From: CAZDDB01 sp963843285
GTDB lineage: Bacteria; Acidobacteriota; HRBIN11; JAKEFK01
DNA: 64,000 nt
Assembly (NCBI GenBank): GCA_963843285.1
Contig: CAWJJO010000011.1
Span: 62,001 to 126,000 of the forward strand
Reading direction: 5' to 3'
This document shows, one piece after another, positions 52,566 through 61,541 of the stretch; the first letter of the stretch is position 1, and each line of letters begins with the position of its first letter. Position numbers and translations under genes: made by a program. Below the pieces are notes generated by a model that saw only the letters and a list, made by a program, of their open reading frames with translations, did not search any database and was not told where the DNA came from.

Positions 52566-52990
52566 CTGCTCGCGCTCTCCGACGGAATGGGCGGCCATCA
52601 GGCCGGGGAAATCGCGAGCGCCCTAGTAATCGAATCGCTCCGCAACGGGTTGCTGGCGGGTGACAGAGTCGGGCGGGTCGAAGATCTAATCTCTGCCGTC
52701 GTCCTCGAGGCGAATACCGAGGTGCTGCAAGTTGCAAGGACAGGAAAGAAATCAACCCGATGGGCGCAACACTCACAGCAATCCTGGTTCGCGGCGCGGA
52801 AGCCTATGTCGCCGAGGTCGGTACTCGCGCGCTTATCTCTTTCGAGGCGGGAAATTGCAGCAGATCACGCAATCGGATTGACGACCCACCAGAACGAGTT
52901 GGGCGATCTACTCCCTTTTAGGAAGTTCACATTCAATCTGACCTACGGCAATGCAGATGCTACAGGGTTGCCCTCAACGATTTGCGGAAG
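52566..52990 (+). pseudogene. Degraded PP2C-type protein phosphatase
   Basis: ALSDGMGGHQAGEIASALVI is the PP2C metal-binding motif. In another frame comes NPMGATLTAILVRGAEAYVA, the next conserved block. At least two frameshifts (near 52755 and 52860) and missing N- and C-terminal parts show it is broken. Confidence 0.75.
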
Positions 52991-53081
52991 CCTTTAAGGC
53001 AATTTTGTCAATTCTCTGACATTATGGCTATGCATTCTCGACTGCAAATAGCGAATCTCCAAATCATTCCTTTGAGCCCAA

Positions 53082-53420
53082 TCATTGCTGCAAGCAACTG
53101 ATCACACTTGATGCGGATGTAAGGATCGCGTTCCCGCCAGATGTAATTTTCCCGGCTGACATGAGCGTACCCGTTTTCGCAATGATGTCGTTCAACTTCA
53201 GGATGGCATCCGAAGTTTTGCCTGCATTCGCTTTGGACCACGCATCGACGGCCTTTCCTAAAAGAGCGGTGCGGTCCTTTTCAGGATTTTTGTACGTGGC
53301 ATTGTTGATAGCTGAAATCAATGTACTGAAATCGCCGTCGCAAACGGCCTGTGCAGGCAATGACAACAATGAAACGCACAGGAATGTTAATAAGAGTAAC
53401 GATATTTGTATTCTTTTCAT
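53082..53420 (-). CDS. Small secreted helical protein (FIMAH-like)
   Basis: Protein of 112 residues with a clear signal peptide (MKRIQISLLLLTFLCVSLLS, cleavage after PAQA). The mature part is helical (TALLGKAVDAWSKANAGKTS, DAILKLNDIIAKTGTLMSAG), resembling the FIMAH-type C-terminal helical domain. Two cysteines (VCDGDF and ISCLQQ) probably pair. AAAGGAG precedes ATG 53420. Function unknown. It lies inside the region bounded by the tRNA-Ser repeats. Confidence 0.75.
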   Translation of the reverse strand: MKRIQISLLLLTFLCVSLLSLPAQAVCDGDFSTLISAINNATYKNPEKDRTALLGKAVDAWSKANAGKTSDAILKLNDIIAKTGTLMSAGKITSGGNAILTSASSVISCLQQ

Positions 53421-54108
53421 TTGGTGGACTCCTTTAAGTTCATTCGCAGCTGCAAACAACATGCCATCTCTTCTCCAAACGGTGGATTACCCGAATTTAG
53501 CGAAGAGAAATGATTTCGGGTCTGTGTCTTATGCACATTTTTTCGCAAGCGAAAATAGCGAACAAAGCGGGAAAAGATCATTCTGACCATAGCTAAAACA
53601 AAATTACGGACCCGGATTTTGCGGTTCATACGATGACGATTGCCCCAATACGAACTCCGCCCGAAATGTAATGCAACAAGCACTCGATGATCTTCACTTG
53701 AGTCTTCCTGGAGAGAATGGAATCGTTCGAAAGCGGAGAGTCGCTCCTTTGTTTTGCAATTCGGTTCTCCCACGATTCTCGTACAATTCTGAACCGTGGC
53801 GAAAGGAATTTGCGAAATTGCTCAGGATTTGTAATCTTCCCACGCTTAAACTCCCCCTTGGATGAGATAAGAAATCCAGCGAGTTTGGCCACTGCCATCT
53901 CTGGTAATTCGAGGAACCGATGGTGAGCATTCGCGACAGTTGCAGCGCTAGCGTCATCGGGTTGCAGGCTCGGCACTCTATCTGTGTTTGTTGTGTAGTG
54001 TCATTGCTTCAAAGGTCTGAGAAACGTAAAATCGCTAGAATGCAGTGAAAGAGAATGCAGTGAAAGAAAAATTGTGGCACGGTCCTTTAGGAAAGGAGGG
54101 AAAACAGC
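53421..54108. other. Stretch with no confident gene
   Basis: About 690 bases. A minus-strand frame of 116 codons (53626-53976) has a basic helix-rich sequence (LAGFLISSKGEFKRGKITNP) but no ribosome site or recognisable family and is probably a remnant or chance. The last 30 bases carry a strong AGGAGGG for the oxygenase gene, and GAATGCAGTGAAAGA is tandemly duplicated at about 54038-54068. Confidence 0.45.
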
Positions 54109-55023
54109 ATGTCGGAAAAAATGAAGTTAACGCAGGTCTTTCCAAACATAGATGACGTTTCGGCCTTAGATGCTTCCGACATCGAATGCATGAATGAAAT
54201 CAAATCTGTTCTTGAAAAGCACGGTAAGGTAAATAGATTCGCGATGAGCTTACTTCATAAACACTTTGAGATTAAGCAGGATGAAGTCCTTCTTGAAGAT
54301 GTGAGCGCAAGAAGACGAGGCCTCTCGAATCGCGTAGTCATGTTGTATCCAGATTTTCACTCTCTCTTTCTAAGCTCGCTCTTGGGCCACGGATATACCG
54401 TGCTTAGCAATGCAATCGAGCCGACGATCGCACACAGCTTGATTGCCAACTATGACAAAAGTATTGGCTATGCCCCCAAGCCACGCGCTATTCGGGATGA
54501 CATCGGAATTGGGATGCGGAAAAGGGTAATCGACACTAAGTTGTACAGGCTTCCGGAATTGATGGAAGGTTTGTACGAGATCACAAGACCAGCCGCACAA
54601 ATATGGGCGAGTCGTATGGAGTTTCAGGTTTCGTTCCCGCGAAAATATACAGGCTTTCAAAAGCGTTGCGAAACAGTTGGTCAAAACGACCCAGTTGTGG
54701 TATTTAGGTATGAGTGCGGTTCTTATGTGCGCTTTCATTCTGACCCTGTGGGCGAAGTCCAGTTTCCATTCCAATTCCTCGGACTTCTTTCGGATCATAA
54801 TAGCTTTTCAGGCGGTGATTTCCTGCTGCGCCGCATTGTGAAGGACACCTCATCAATAATTCGTTTGAGGCTGCGAAGAGGTGACATATTGGTTTTTCCT
54901 GTAGGAGCGTTCAAGCGTTCAAAGAGTGGGCAGATCGAAATTTGGCAACACGCTGTTGACGAGTTGAAGAGATCTGAACGCTTTTCGATTAGCTTTCTTT
55001 TGAACCAAGCTTTTGTCGGATAA
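54109..55023 (+). CDS. 2-oxoglutarate/Fe(II) dioxygenase (prolyl hydroxylase-like)
   Basis: Protein of 304 residues. The iron-binding set is complete: H210 and D212 in VRFHSDP, H281 in EIWQHAVDEL, and the 2-oxoglutarate arginine R291 in SERFSISF, ten residues after the distal histidine as in prolyl 4-hydroxylases. LRLRRGDILVFPVGAF is the usual preceding strand. The N-terminal 90 residues contain LLHKHFEI, a conserved-looking block I cannot name. Good AGGAGGG before the ATG. It lies 1 kb before the LanB gene on the same strand and could hydroxylate the precursor peptide. That is inference. Confidence 0.82.
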   Translation: MSEKMKLTQVFPNIDDVSALDASDIECMNEIKSVLEKHGKVNRFAMSLLHKHFEIKQDEVLLEDVSARRRGLSNRVVMLYPDFHSLFLSSLLGHGYTVLSNAIEPTIAHSLIANYDKSIGYAPKPRAIRDDIGIGMRKRVIDTKLYRLPELMEGLYEITRPAAQIWASRMEFQVSFPRKYTGFQKRCETVGQNDPVVVFRYECGSYVRFHSDPVGEVQFPFQFLGLLSDHNSFSGGDFLLRRIVKDTSSIIRLRLRRGDILVFPVGAFKRSKSGQIEIWQHAVDELKRSERFSISFLLNQAFVG

Positions 55024-55182
55024 CCCAATGTGACTTTACTCATGAATCTGCCAGCGATCCATGTTTTCCTCCTTTCAGGAAAAAGAGAGTTGAATATCTC
55101 TATCCACGAAATAGGCAAAACAACTGCCAAGCTATAAAGTAGTCGATGCGAAAACATGGCGCCGACCATCTTCACGAAATGC

Positions 55183-55823
55183 TTACCACTCAACTGCGAC
55201 TAAAGCATAATTTTTCAGAATATTCATGAGTTCGACTTTGTCCCGATCTAACTTCAAGCCCTTTAGTTCACCCACTCTAAATGTTCCATGGTCCCGGACA
55301 AAAATAAGAGCTCGATATAAATCTTTCCGAAACAAGTAGGATTTGCTCAGTGTTCTCAGCTCGACAAAATCAGGATACTGAATAATCTGGAATGGCTGGT
55401 TTGTCTTCGTTATTACAGATGATAGATCTACAGGGATCCGCTTCTGCAATGAGTCCCAAAGCATTACATTTTCCCTGATAGAGCAACCGGGCTCCAGGAG
55501 GAGCGAGTTCGAACTGAATAGGATCCTTTTTGAATATCTGAATAAACGCCTTCTAAGAATTCCGAGTTCTGAATGATGCTATCGACAGTCCTGGAAAAAC
55601 GCCTCATCAGTTCTCTTGTTTGGATTCTTAAGCGCGAACGGTCCTTGGAGTTCTTCGGGGGAGAAACATGAGTTCGAAATGTCAAGTCCTGCACAGAAAG
55701 GTGAAGTGCCTGTCTCAAAACGTTGCCAATGACTCCGTGCCAGTGAATCGGGTATAAGCCAACCGTTATCGATTCATAAACTGATTCAAGGACATTGGCT
55801 TCAGCAGATCGTTCAAAGTGGAA
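55183..55823 (-). pseudogene. Remnant of a JmjC/cupin-like oxygenase (C-terminal half)
   Basis: Two minus-strand frames abut through TAATG at 55462-55466 and together look like the end of a JmjC-type cupin protein: ESVYESITVGLYPIHWHGVI and GNVLRQALHLSVQDLTFRTH, then a winged-helix-like end FRVGELKGLKLDRDKVELMN. The iron-binding first half is absent, and a stop at 55824-55826 precedes the open part. It could also be two small coupled genes. The family call is from general pattern only. Confidence 0.4.
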
Positions 55824-55831
55824 TCAATGCA

Positions 55832-56050
55832 TCAGTCTGTGATGAGATCGGTCTTTCTTACTCTCCCATTTTCAATAGCTTTTCGCCTGAACTCCTGGCT
55901 GGACACACTCGATTGGTCGTAATTATCGTAAACTTGAAACAACAATCTTGATTTCATACAAGTTTGCTCGTTTGCAGAATAACCGAAGCGGTCATTACGC
56001 CAATTCCAACCGAGTGGGATAGAATATTGAGGTTTCGAAAAATCAAACAC
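55832..56050 (-). CDS. Short hypothetical frame divergent from the LanB gene
   Basis: Frame of 72 codons starting 14 bases from the LanB start on the other strand: SIPLGWNWRNDRFGYSANEQ and then KSRLLFQVYDNYDQSSVSSQ. No family recognised and no clear ribosome site. It may be the 5' remainder of the broken JmjC-like gene. Confidence 0.25.
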   Translation of the reverse strand: MFDFSKPQYSIPLGWNWRNDRFGYSANEQTCMKSRLLFQVYDNYDQSSVSSQEFRRKAIENGRVRKTDLITD

Positions 56051-56064
56051 ACTGACGCTGGACC

Positions 56065-59000
56065 ATGATTCAACCCAAGCGGGAAACTGATTTTTCCCAT
56101 CAGAACTTCTTTGCGTTTCGGACGCCGTTGCTTCCGTTTGAGGAGTTCCTCAGATGGAGTGAAGGACTGCAAGCGCCGAAGGTAATCGAAGATTCCTCGA
56201 ATCTGGAAAGTGCGCTTGCAGCAGATCGAATGGTTTTGCGTGGACGATTGCGGGAAGTAATCGGACGTTCCGAGATTCGCGAGGCGATCTTTGTTGCTTC
56301 TCCTGATCTTGACTCCTCCATCAACCTTTGGTTGCGGGAGCCGGAGAGCCACAAAGGGCAAAGAACCGAGCGAGCTCTGGTGCGGTACTTTGCACGCATG
56401 ACCGGCCGGCCGACTCCGTTTGGATTATTCGCCGGAAGTTCGGTGGGAACAATCGGCAGACAAGCACGTCTCGTTGTAACGGACCGGACCAAGTATCAAC
56501 GTCACACCAGGCTCGATGCGGATTATCTTTCCGTCCTCATTGACAAGCTCGTCAGTGATGTATCTCTGAGACATATCTTCGAGTATCGACCCAACACCAG
56601 TCTGTACCGAATGGCGGGACACTACCGTTATCATGAAGCACGGCTGCAAGAAAAAGTTCGCTCCTATCACCTGGTTGAGGTAGAAGAAACGGATGCGCTT
56701 TCGCAGACACTGGATCGAGCAGAAGACGGCTCGACCTTCCGGGCGCTTGCAAATGCTCTGGTAAATGAGGATGTCTCCATTCAGGACGCGGAAGCATTCC
56801 TCCATGAATTGATCGCGAGCCAAATTCTGGTGCCGCAAATTCCATTCCCCGTTCATGGTCCGGAACCGATCCAGGCGATCATCGATGAATTGCACAAGCA
56901 TCCCGATACACAACATATATCCTCCGCCTTGACTCAGGCATGGCAAAAACTGGCAAAGATAGATACGAATGGGTTAGGTGTAGGTCAAGAATCCTACCGT
57001 GAAGTTACACATTGTTTAGAAGGCTTGCCTGCGAAGGTCGAACTGGCGCGCTTATTTCAGGTCGATCTGGTGAAGCCTTCGCCGGAAGCCTGTTTGGACG
57101 AAGCCGTTGTCCATAAAATCCTCAAAGGAGTAGAAGTCCTTTACAGCATCAACCGAACAAAGGAAGACTCCGCGTTGAAGGATTTTCGCACAGCGTTTAC
57201 AGCACGGTACGACACACGCGAAGTGCCTCTCCTGGAGGCGCTGGATGAAGAAGCGGGAATCGGCTTTCAAGCCGCCGGCGAAACCGCACCGCTGTTGCGC
57301 GATCTGCCCTTTCGTCTCGATCCATCGGAGGAATCCGTGACGTGGGATAAGCAGGACAATTTCCTGCTTGGGAGATTAGGCGAATCGTTGCGCACTGGTG
57401 CAGAAGAAATTCTCTTAACCGAAGCAGATTTGGAGACACTCCGTTCTGATGCACCGCTGCCTTTGCCAGATGCTTTTGCCGTGGATGCGGTTCTGGGGCC
57501 CAACAAAATTCTTTTGGCATCTGTTTATGGCCCTTCCGGAGCCCGGCTTCTGGGCCGTTTCTGTCACGCCGAACCGGATCTACAAAAGCACGTGCAGCAA
57601 CATTTACGTTCGGAGGAAGCACTTCATACGGATGCCGTCATTGCAGAGATAGTTCATTTGCCTGAGGGACGCCTCGGGAATGTCCTGTGCCGGCCCGCGA
57701 TGCGTGAATATGAAATTCCCTACCTGGGATTTTCGTGTGCCGCGCCTGAGCATCAAATTCCGGTGACTAGTCTTCTGGTCTCGGTGCGCGGAGAAAGGAT
57801 CTTTCTTCGCTCGTCACGCTTAAATCGCGAAGTCATTCCAAGGATGACAAATGCGCACAATTATTCTCTCAGCAGTCTGGGAGTCTATCGATTTCTGTGC
57901 GATCTTCAGGATCAGAATGTCTCACAGGACGTTGGATGGAACTGGGGCGCGCTCCGGAATGCGCCCTATTTACCCCGGATTGTGTACGATAGTTTTGTCT
58001 TTTCTCGTGCCCGATGGCGTATCTGCAAGGAGGAATTGAAGCAACTAAACAACCTCAGCGGCGCAAAGCTCTTTCAAGCTGTGCAGAGTTTGCGGAAGAG
58101 ACTGCATCTGCCGCGCATAATATTACTGGCTGACCTTGACAACCGGCTCCCTGTGGACCTGGAAAATATGTTGTCCGTCGAAACCTTTGTGCACTTGATC
58201 AAACGTCGCGAAGCAGCGACTCTCATTGAGTTCTATCCTGCTGCGGATCAGCTATGTGCTCACGGTCCTGAAGGCAAGTTTGTTCATGAGTTGATCATCC
58301 CATTTGTCCGTAGTAAGGATGCCAAAAACGAACATCCAGCGAACCAAACTCGCCCAGCGGATGTAGAACGAAGTTTTCCGCCAGGGTCTGAATGGCTTTA
58401 TTTCAAGCTGTACACAGGCGCAACAGAGGGAGATTCAATACTGCAACAGCTTAACTCCGTCATACAAGGTCTTTCGGCATCCAATGCCATTGATCATTGG
58501 TTCTTCATCCGATATCAGGATCCCGACTGGCACTTGCGTCTTCGTTTTCACGGCGTTCCCAAAGTGTTACATTCAAAAACGCTGCCGGCTCTTCAGAAAG
58601 CGGTACTCCCTCTATTGAAAGAGGGTAGCATTTGGAGGATACAAATCGATACCTATGAGCGCGAAGTGGAGCGTTATGGCGGAAAGGAAGGGATCTTGCT
58701 TGCAGAGCAAATCTTCCATGTCGACTCGGAATGCGTTCTTGAAACTCTGGAACAGCTCGAGCCGGGAGATGAAGGATTACAAGAGAGATGGCAACTTGCC
58801 TTGCGCGGAATTGATTTGATGTTAGAGGATTTTGGGCTGAATCCAAGGGCAAAACTTTCCGCGATGCAGAAAGCAAAAGAAGGCTTAAGCAAAGAATTTC
58901 GTCTGGATGCTGAGTTCAAACGCAAGCTGGCGGAAAAATTTCGAAAAGAACGGAAAGGTCTGGAATCTCTTTTTGCCGTGCCTTCAGAAGATCATCCGTT

Positions 59001-59247
59001 ATCGCTCGGACTGAGAGCGTTGCAGCGACGCTCGTCACGAATCAAACGGATGATTGGCGAATTGAGAAAGCTCGAAGAAGCAAAACGCCTTTCTATTTCG
59101 ATTGACGAGCTTGCCCCCAGTTATATTCATATGCATGTAAACCGTTTGCTTCGCTCTGCCCAACGGGAACAGGAACTCGTACTATACGATTTTCTTGTAT
59201 CGTTGTATCAATCACATGCGTCACGCAGGCTGGAACACTTGGCCTGA
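56065..59247 (+). CDS. Full-length lantibiotic dehydratase (LanB, class I)
   Basis: Protein of 1060 residues, full length for LanB. The glutamylation domain starts with FAFRTPLLPFEEFLRW and has RYFARMTGRPTPFGLFAGSS at about 107-126, a hallmark. The elimination domain (SpaB_C, about 775-1050) has EWLYFKLYTGATEGDSILQQ and WFFIRYQDPDWHLRLRFHG. LanB dehydrates Ser and Thr of a precursor peptide using glutamyl-tRNA, giving dehydroalanine and dehydrobutyrine. A 50-residue precursor gene follows 158 bases downstream. No LanC cyclase or transporter is found within 4.7 kb. The start codon lacks a strong ribosome site. Confidence 0.95.
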   Translation: MIQPKRETDFSHQNFFAFRTPLLPFEEFLRWSEGLQAPKVIEDSSNLESALAADRMVLRGRLREVIGRSEIREAIFVASPDLDSSINLWLREPESHKGQRTERALVRYFARMTGRPTPFGLFAGSSVGTIGRQARLVVTDRTKYQRHTRLDADYLSVLIDKLVSDVSLRHIFEYRPNTSLYRMAGHYRYHEARLQEKVRSYHLVEVEETDALSQTLDRAEDGSTFRALANALVNEDVSIQDAEAFLHELIASQILVPQIPFPVHGPEPIQAIIDELHKHPDTQHISSALTQAWQKLAKIDTNGLGVGQESYREVTHCLEGLPAKVELARLFQVDLVKPSPEACLDEAVVHKILKGVEVLYSINRTKEDSALKDFRTAFTARYDTREVPLLEALDEEAGIGFQAAGETAPLLRDLPFRLDPSEESVTWDKQDNFLLGRLGESLRTGAEEILLTEADLETLRSDAPLPLPDAFAVDAVLGPNKILLASVYGPSGARLLGRFCHAEPDLQKHVQQHLRSEEALHTDAVIAEIVHLPEGRLGNVLCRPAMREYEIPYLGFSCAAPEHQIPVTSLLVSVRGERIFLRSSRLNREVIPRMTNAHNYSLSSLGVYRFLCDLQDQNVSQDVGWNWGALRNAPYLPRIVYDSFVFSRARWRICKEELKQLNNLSGAKLFQAVQSLRKRLHLPRIILLADLDNRLPVDLENMLSVETFVHLIKRREAATLIEFYPAADQLCAHGPEGKFVHELIIPFVRSKDAKNEHPANQTRPADVERSFPPGSEWLYFKLYTGATEGDSILQQLNSVIQGLSASNAIDHWFFIRYQDPDWHLRLRFHGVPKVLHSKTLPALQKAVLPLLKEGSIWRIQIDTYEREVERYGGKEGILLAEQIFHVDSECVLETLEQLEPGDEGLQERWQLALRGIDLMLEDFGLNPRAKLSAMQKAKEGLSKEFRLDAEFKRKLAEKFRKERKGLESLFAVPSEDHPLSLGLRALQRRSSRIKRMIGELRKLEEAKRLSISIDELAPSYIHMHVNRLLRSAQREQELVLYDFLVSLYQSHASRRLEHLA

Positions 59248-59353
59248 ACCGGTCCTTACCGGATCCTCCCGCAAACCGTGGGCCTCACATGATCGGTCCC
59301 GGTCAGCCGAACTGGCCCCGGCAAAACGCAGGAGCCAAGAAGGAGCAGCGCCG

Positions 59354-59381
59354 TTGACCAAGAATCGTTTTATGCTACAAT
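59354..59381 (+). promoter_or_regulatory. Sigma-70-type promoter of the precursor peptide gene
   Basis: TTGACC (59354-59359) and TACAAT (59376-59381) with a 16-base spacer. Transcription would start near 59388, about 18 bases before the ATG. It allows the precursor to be made separately from, and in greater amount than, LanB. Confidence 0.6.
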
Positions 59382-59405
59382 GCAACAAGTCTATATGGAG
59401 GACGA

Positions 59406-59558
59406 ATGAGAAAGGCTTCGAAAGGTTCTGCAACAAAAGCAAAAAATCTTAAGCTTAACAAGAAAACGGTGAAGGACCTTGCGCCCAAGAAATCTGTGAA
59501 AGGCGGCGCCCAAGCAGATACCAGCCAATGCAAAAGCGTACGCTGGTGCAGGGACTAA
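59406..59558 (+). CDS. Lanthipeptide-type precursor peptide (LanA)
   Basis: Peptide of 50 residues with GGAGGAC at ideal distance. The leader has KNLKLNKKTVKDLAPKKSVK then GG (residues 33-34), the pattern seen in class I lanthipeptide precursors served by stand-alone LanB enzymes. The core is AQADTSQCKSVRWCRD: one Thr, two Ser and two Cys. Thr39 or Ser40 could ring with Cys42, and Ser44 with Cys48. The core is cationic. It is the only such peptide near the LanB gene. It is too short for default gene callers. Assigned from motif and context; not yet shown to be expressed. Confidence 0.82.
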   Translation: MRKASKGSATKAKNLKLNKKTVKDLAPKKSVKGGAQADTSQCKSVRWCRD

Positions 59559-59755
59559 TAAGATAGTCAAAGCTTCTTAAGTGGCCTTCGACTCTTCTAT
59601 GGGCGATTTGCGAGTATTTTGTTTCGATAAACCAGACCCATAAACGTTAGGCTTCGTTGAAGGAGAAATCCCGTGCACTGCACAAGATTTGTGTCTTCAA
59701 CTTGCCGCAAATATCTCGTATAACCCGCAACAATCCACAACAGTATCTCTTTTTC

Positions 59756-59780
59756 GAGGGTTCGAATCCCACCCTCTCCG
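59756..59780 (+). other. 3' end of a tRNA-Ser, second copy (T arm and acceptor)
   Basis: GAGGG, TTCGAAT, CCCAC, then CCTCTCC and G: the T arm and the 3' acceptor strand of a serine tRNA. Bases 59759-59780 match 52238-52259 at 21 of 22 positions in the same orientation. No 5' half is present. Confidence 0.7.
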
Positions 59781-59809
59781 TTTCATCCTCGAGCCCTGAA
59801 AAGATTTGT

Positions 59810-59986
59810 GCCAAATTTGTGCCTTCCAACTTCCCCAAGATCAACTTTTTCTTGGAAATTCCTGACGATTCTCGAGAACGGCGCCATTCAATCCTGGTGA
59901 TCTACAAGGTGCACAACGAATATTGGGGACCATCGATCGGCGGAAAATACGCCAAATCGGTCGCGCAGGCGATTCATCAGAGCTAA
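59810..59986 (+). pseudogene. Short remnant, possibly of a penicillin-binding protein end
   Basis: In-frame sequence FFLEIPDDSRERRHSILVIY and NEYWGPSIGGKYAKSVAQAI ends at 59986. It loosely resembles the C-terminal strand and helix of transpeptidases (YYGG...A.VF.EI). The same open frame upstream runs through the tRNA fragment, so a real start is not evident. Very uncertain. Confidence 0.2.
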
Positions 59987-60017
59987 AGAAAAGAAAAGAA
60001 AATGAACAGGTTAAATT

Positions 60018-61223
60018 ATGAAAGAGAATAAGGAAACAAATAATTCTGAAAATCAGGAAAATGAGGGCGTCAGCCGGCGCGACTTTATCGCGAAGACGCT
60101 CTTTGCCGCCAGCGGTTCACTCACATTGGCGGCTTTTCAGAATCGGGCAAGCGCTCAAACCGGAGAGCGAAAAAAAAATCTTACGAGCGATGCAAAGATC
60201 GGCGATGCTTTCCTTGGGCGCAGAAGGTTGGGTAAGCTGGAGGTTTCATCGATCGGGCTGGGCGTCCAGAACATGAGCCGCACCTATCAAACGACGGTGC
60301 CGTACCGCACGGAGATGATTAACATCATCCGCGCCGCGTACGACCGCGGCGTCACCTTTTTCGACGCAGCTGAGGCTTATGGTCCTCATGAGGTGGAACG
60401 GATTCTTGGCGATGGCGTGGCGCCTTTCCGAGACAAGGTCGTGATCACATCGAAGTTCGGCTGGAACATCGATCTCGAGACCGGTGAGCGGCGCCCGGGT
60501 CTCAACAGCAAACCCGAGCACATCAAGCTCGCTGTTAACGGGATGCTGAAGCGCCTTGGCACCGACCGTATCGATCTCCTCTACCAGCATCGCGTCGATC
60601 CCGAAATCCCTATCGAGGACGTGGCCAGAGCGGTTAAGGATTTGATGAACCAAGGTAAGGTTCTGCACTGGGGCTTATCCGAGATGGGACTTAAGACGCT
60701 GCGGCGCGCTCATGCGGTGCTGCCAGTCACCGCCGTCCAAAACGAATACTCCATGCTGTGGCGCGGTCCAGAGAAGGAAGTGATCTCGACTTGCGAGGAG
60801 CTTGGAATTGGCTTTGTGCCTTGGAGTCCGCTCGGCGTGCAGTTCCTAACCGGCTGGATCGACGCGAATACGCGGTTTGCACCCGGCGACATTCGCGCGG
60901 TCGAGTCCCGGTTTTCGCCAGAGAATCTGCTCCACAACCTGGCGCTTGTGGATCTTGTTAAGAGCTGGGCAAAACGGAAGGAAGCCACTCCCGCTCAGAT
61001 CGCGCTCGCATGGCTGATGGCGCAGAAGCCCTGGATCGTGCCGATCCCTGGAACGACACAGATGGCGCACATGGTCGAGAACAGCGGCGCTGTCGGCGTT
61101 CGATTTACTCCCGCCGAACTCGCTGAACTGAATTCGGCTGTTAGGGCTATCGAGATACAAGGGCAGCGTCTGCCCGACGCAGTGCTGGTCTTCTCAGGTG
61201 TGGAGGCGCCACCAAAGAAGTAG
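60018..61223 (+). CDS. Tat-exported aldo/keto reductase
   Basis: Protein of 401 residues. A twin-arginine signal (SRRDFIAKTLFAASGSLTLA) is at about residues 19-38. The AKR barrel follows: VTFFDAAEAYGPHEVERILG with catalytic D and Y, VVITSKFGWN with K, and DLLYQHRVDP with H; IPGTTQMAHMVENSGAVGVR is the NADP phosphate region. It would reduce carbonyls with NADPH, or use a tightly bound cofactor, in the periplasm. It lies just outside the tRNA-Ser repeat. A remnant of another AKR gene follows. Confidence 0.93.
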   Translation: MKENKETNNSENQENEGVSRRDFIAKTLFAASGSLTLAAFQNRASAQTGERKKNLTSDAKIGDAFLGRRRLGKLEVSSIGLGVQNMSRTYQTTVPYRTEMINIIRAAYDRGVTFFDAAEAYGPHEVERILGDGVAPFRDKVVITSKFGWNIDLETGERRPGLNSKPEHIKLAVNGMLKRLGTDRIDLLYQHRVDPEIPIEDVARAVKDLMNQGKVLHWGLSEMGLKTLRRAHAVLPVTAVQNEYSMLWRGPEKEVISTCEELGIGFVPWSPLGVQFLTGWIDANTRFAPGDIRAVESRFSPENLLHNLALVDLVKSWAKRKEATPAQIALAWLMAQKPWIVPIPGTTQMAHMVENSGAVGVRFTPAELAELNSAVRAIEIQGQRLPDAVLVFSGVEAPPKK

Positions 61224-61351
61224 GAGATCAAATTATGAATCTAGGGACACCGGAAAGCAGCAGTAAAACGTATCAGAGATCTCCCCATCACGCTGAATTA
61301 GTTGCTTTGAATTTACGCATCCCACTTGAACACTGCTTCTAAGGAGAGAAT

Positions 61352-61432
61352 ATGCAGAAGGTTGTATTAAACAATGGCGTTGAGATGCGAACTACTGCGT
61401 TCCATCGCCGGGAAAATACCGGAAAAGTGTAG
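61352..61432 (+). pseudogene. N-terminal stub of an aldo/keto reductase
   Basis: 26 codons after a good AAGGAGAG: MQKVVLNNGVEM is the typical start of 2,5-diketogluconate reductase-type AKRs, but it breaks off into unrelated residues and a TAG. The rest of the gene is missing. Confidence 0.6.
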
Positions 61433-61541
61433 CCCAGGTAATCTTAAGTTGGCTGATGCAAAGAGAAGTGGTGGCCCATTTTGTGCCTTCGATTTTCCAC
61501 CCGGTCAAATCATGTCTCATTTTTGAAAAGAGAAGCTTTGT

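Noticed and set aside
59195..59452. 85-codon frame after the LanB gene
   Set aside because: It overlaps the LanB end and the precursor start in other frames and has no ribosome site or motif.
59657..59986. Complete 109-residue gene
   Set aside because: Its first half would translate the tRNA-Ser fragment; only the final 55 codons look protein-like.
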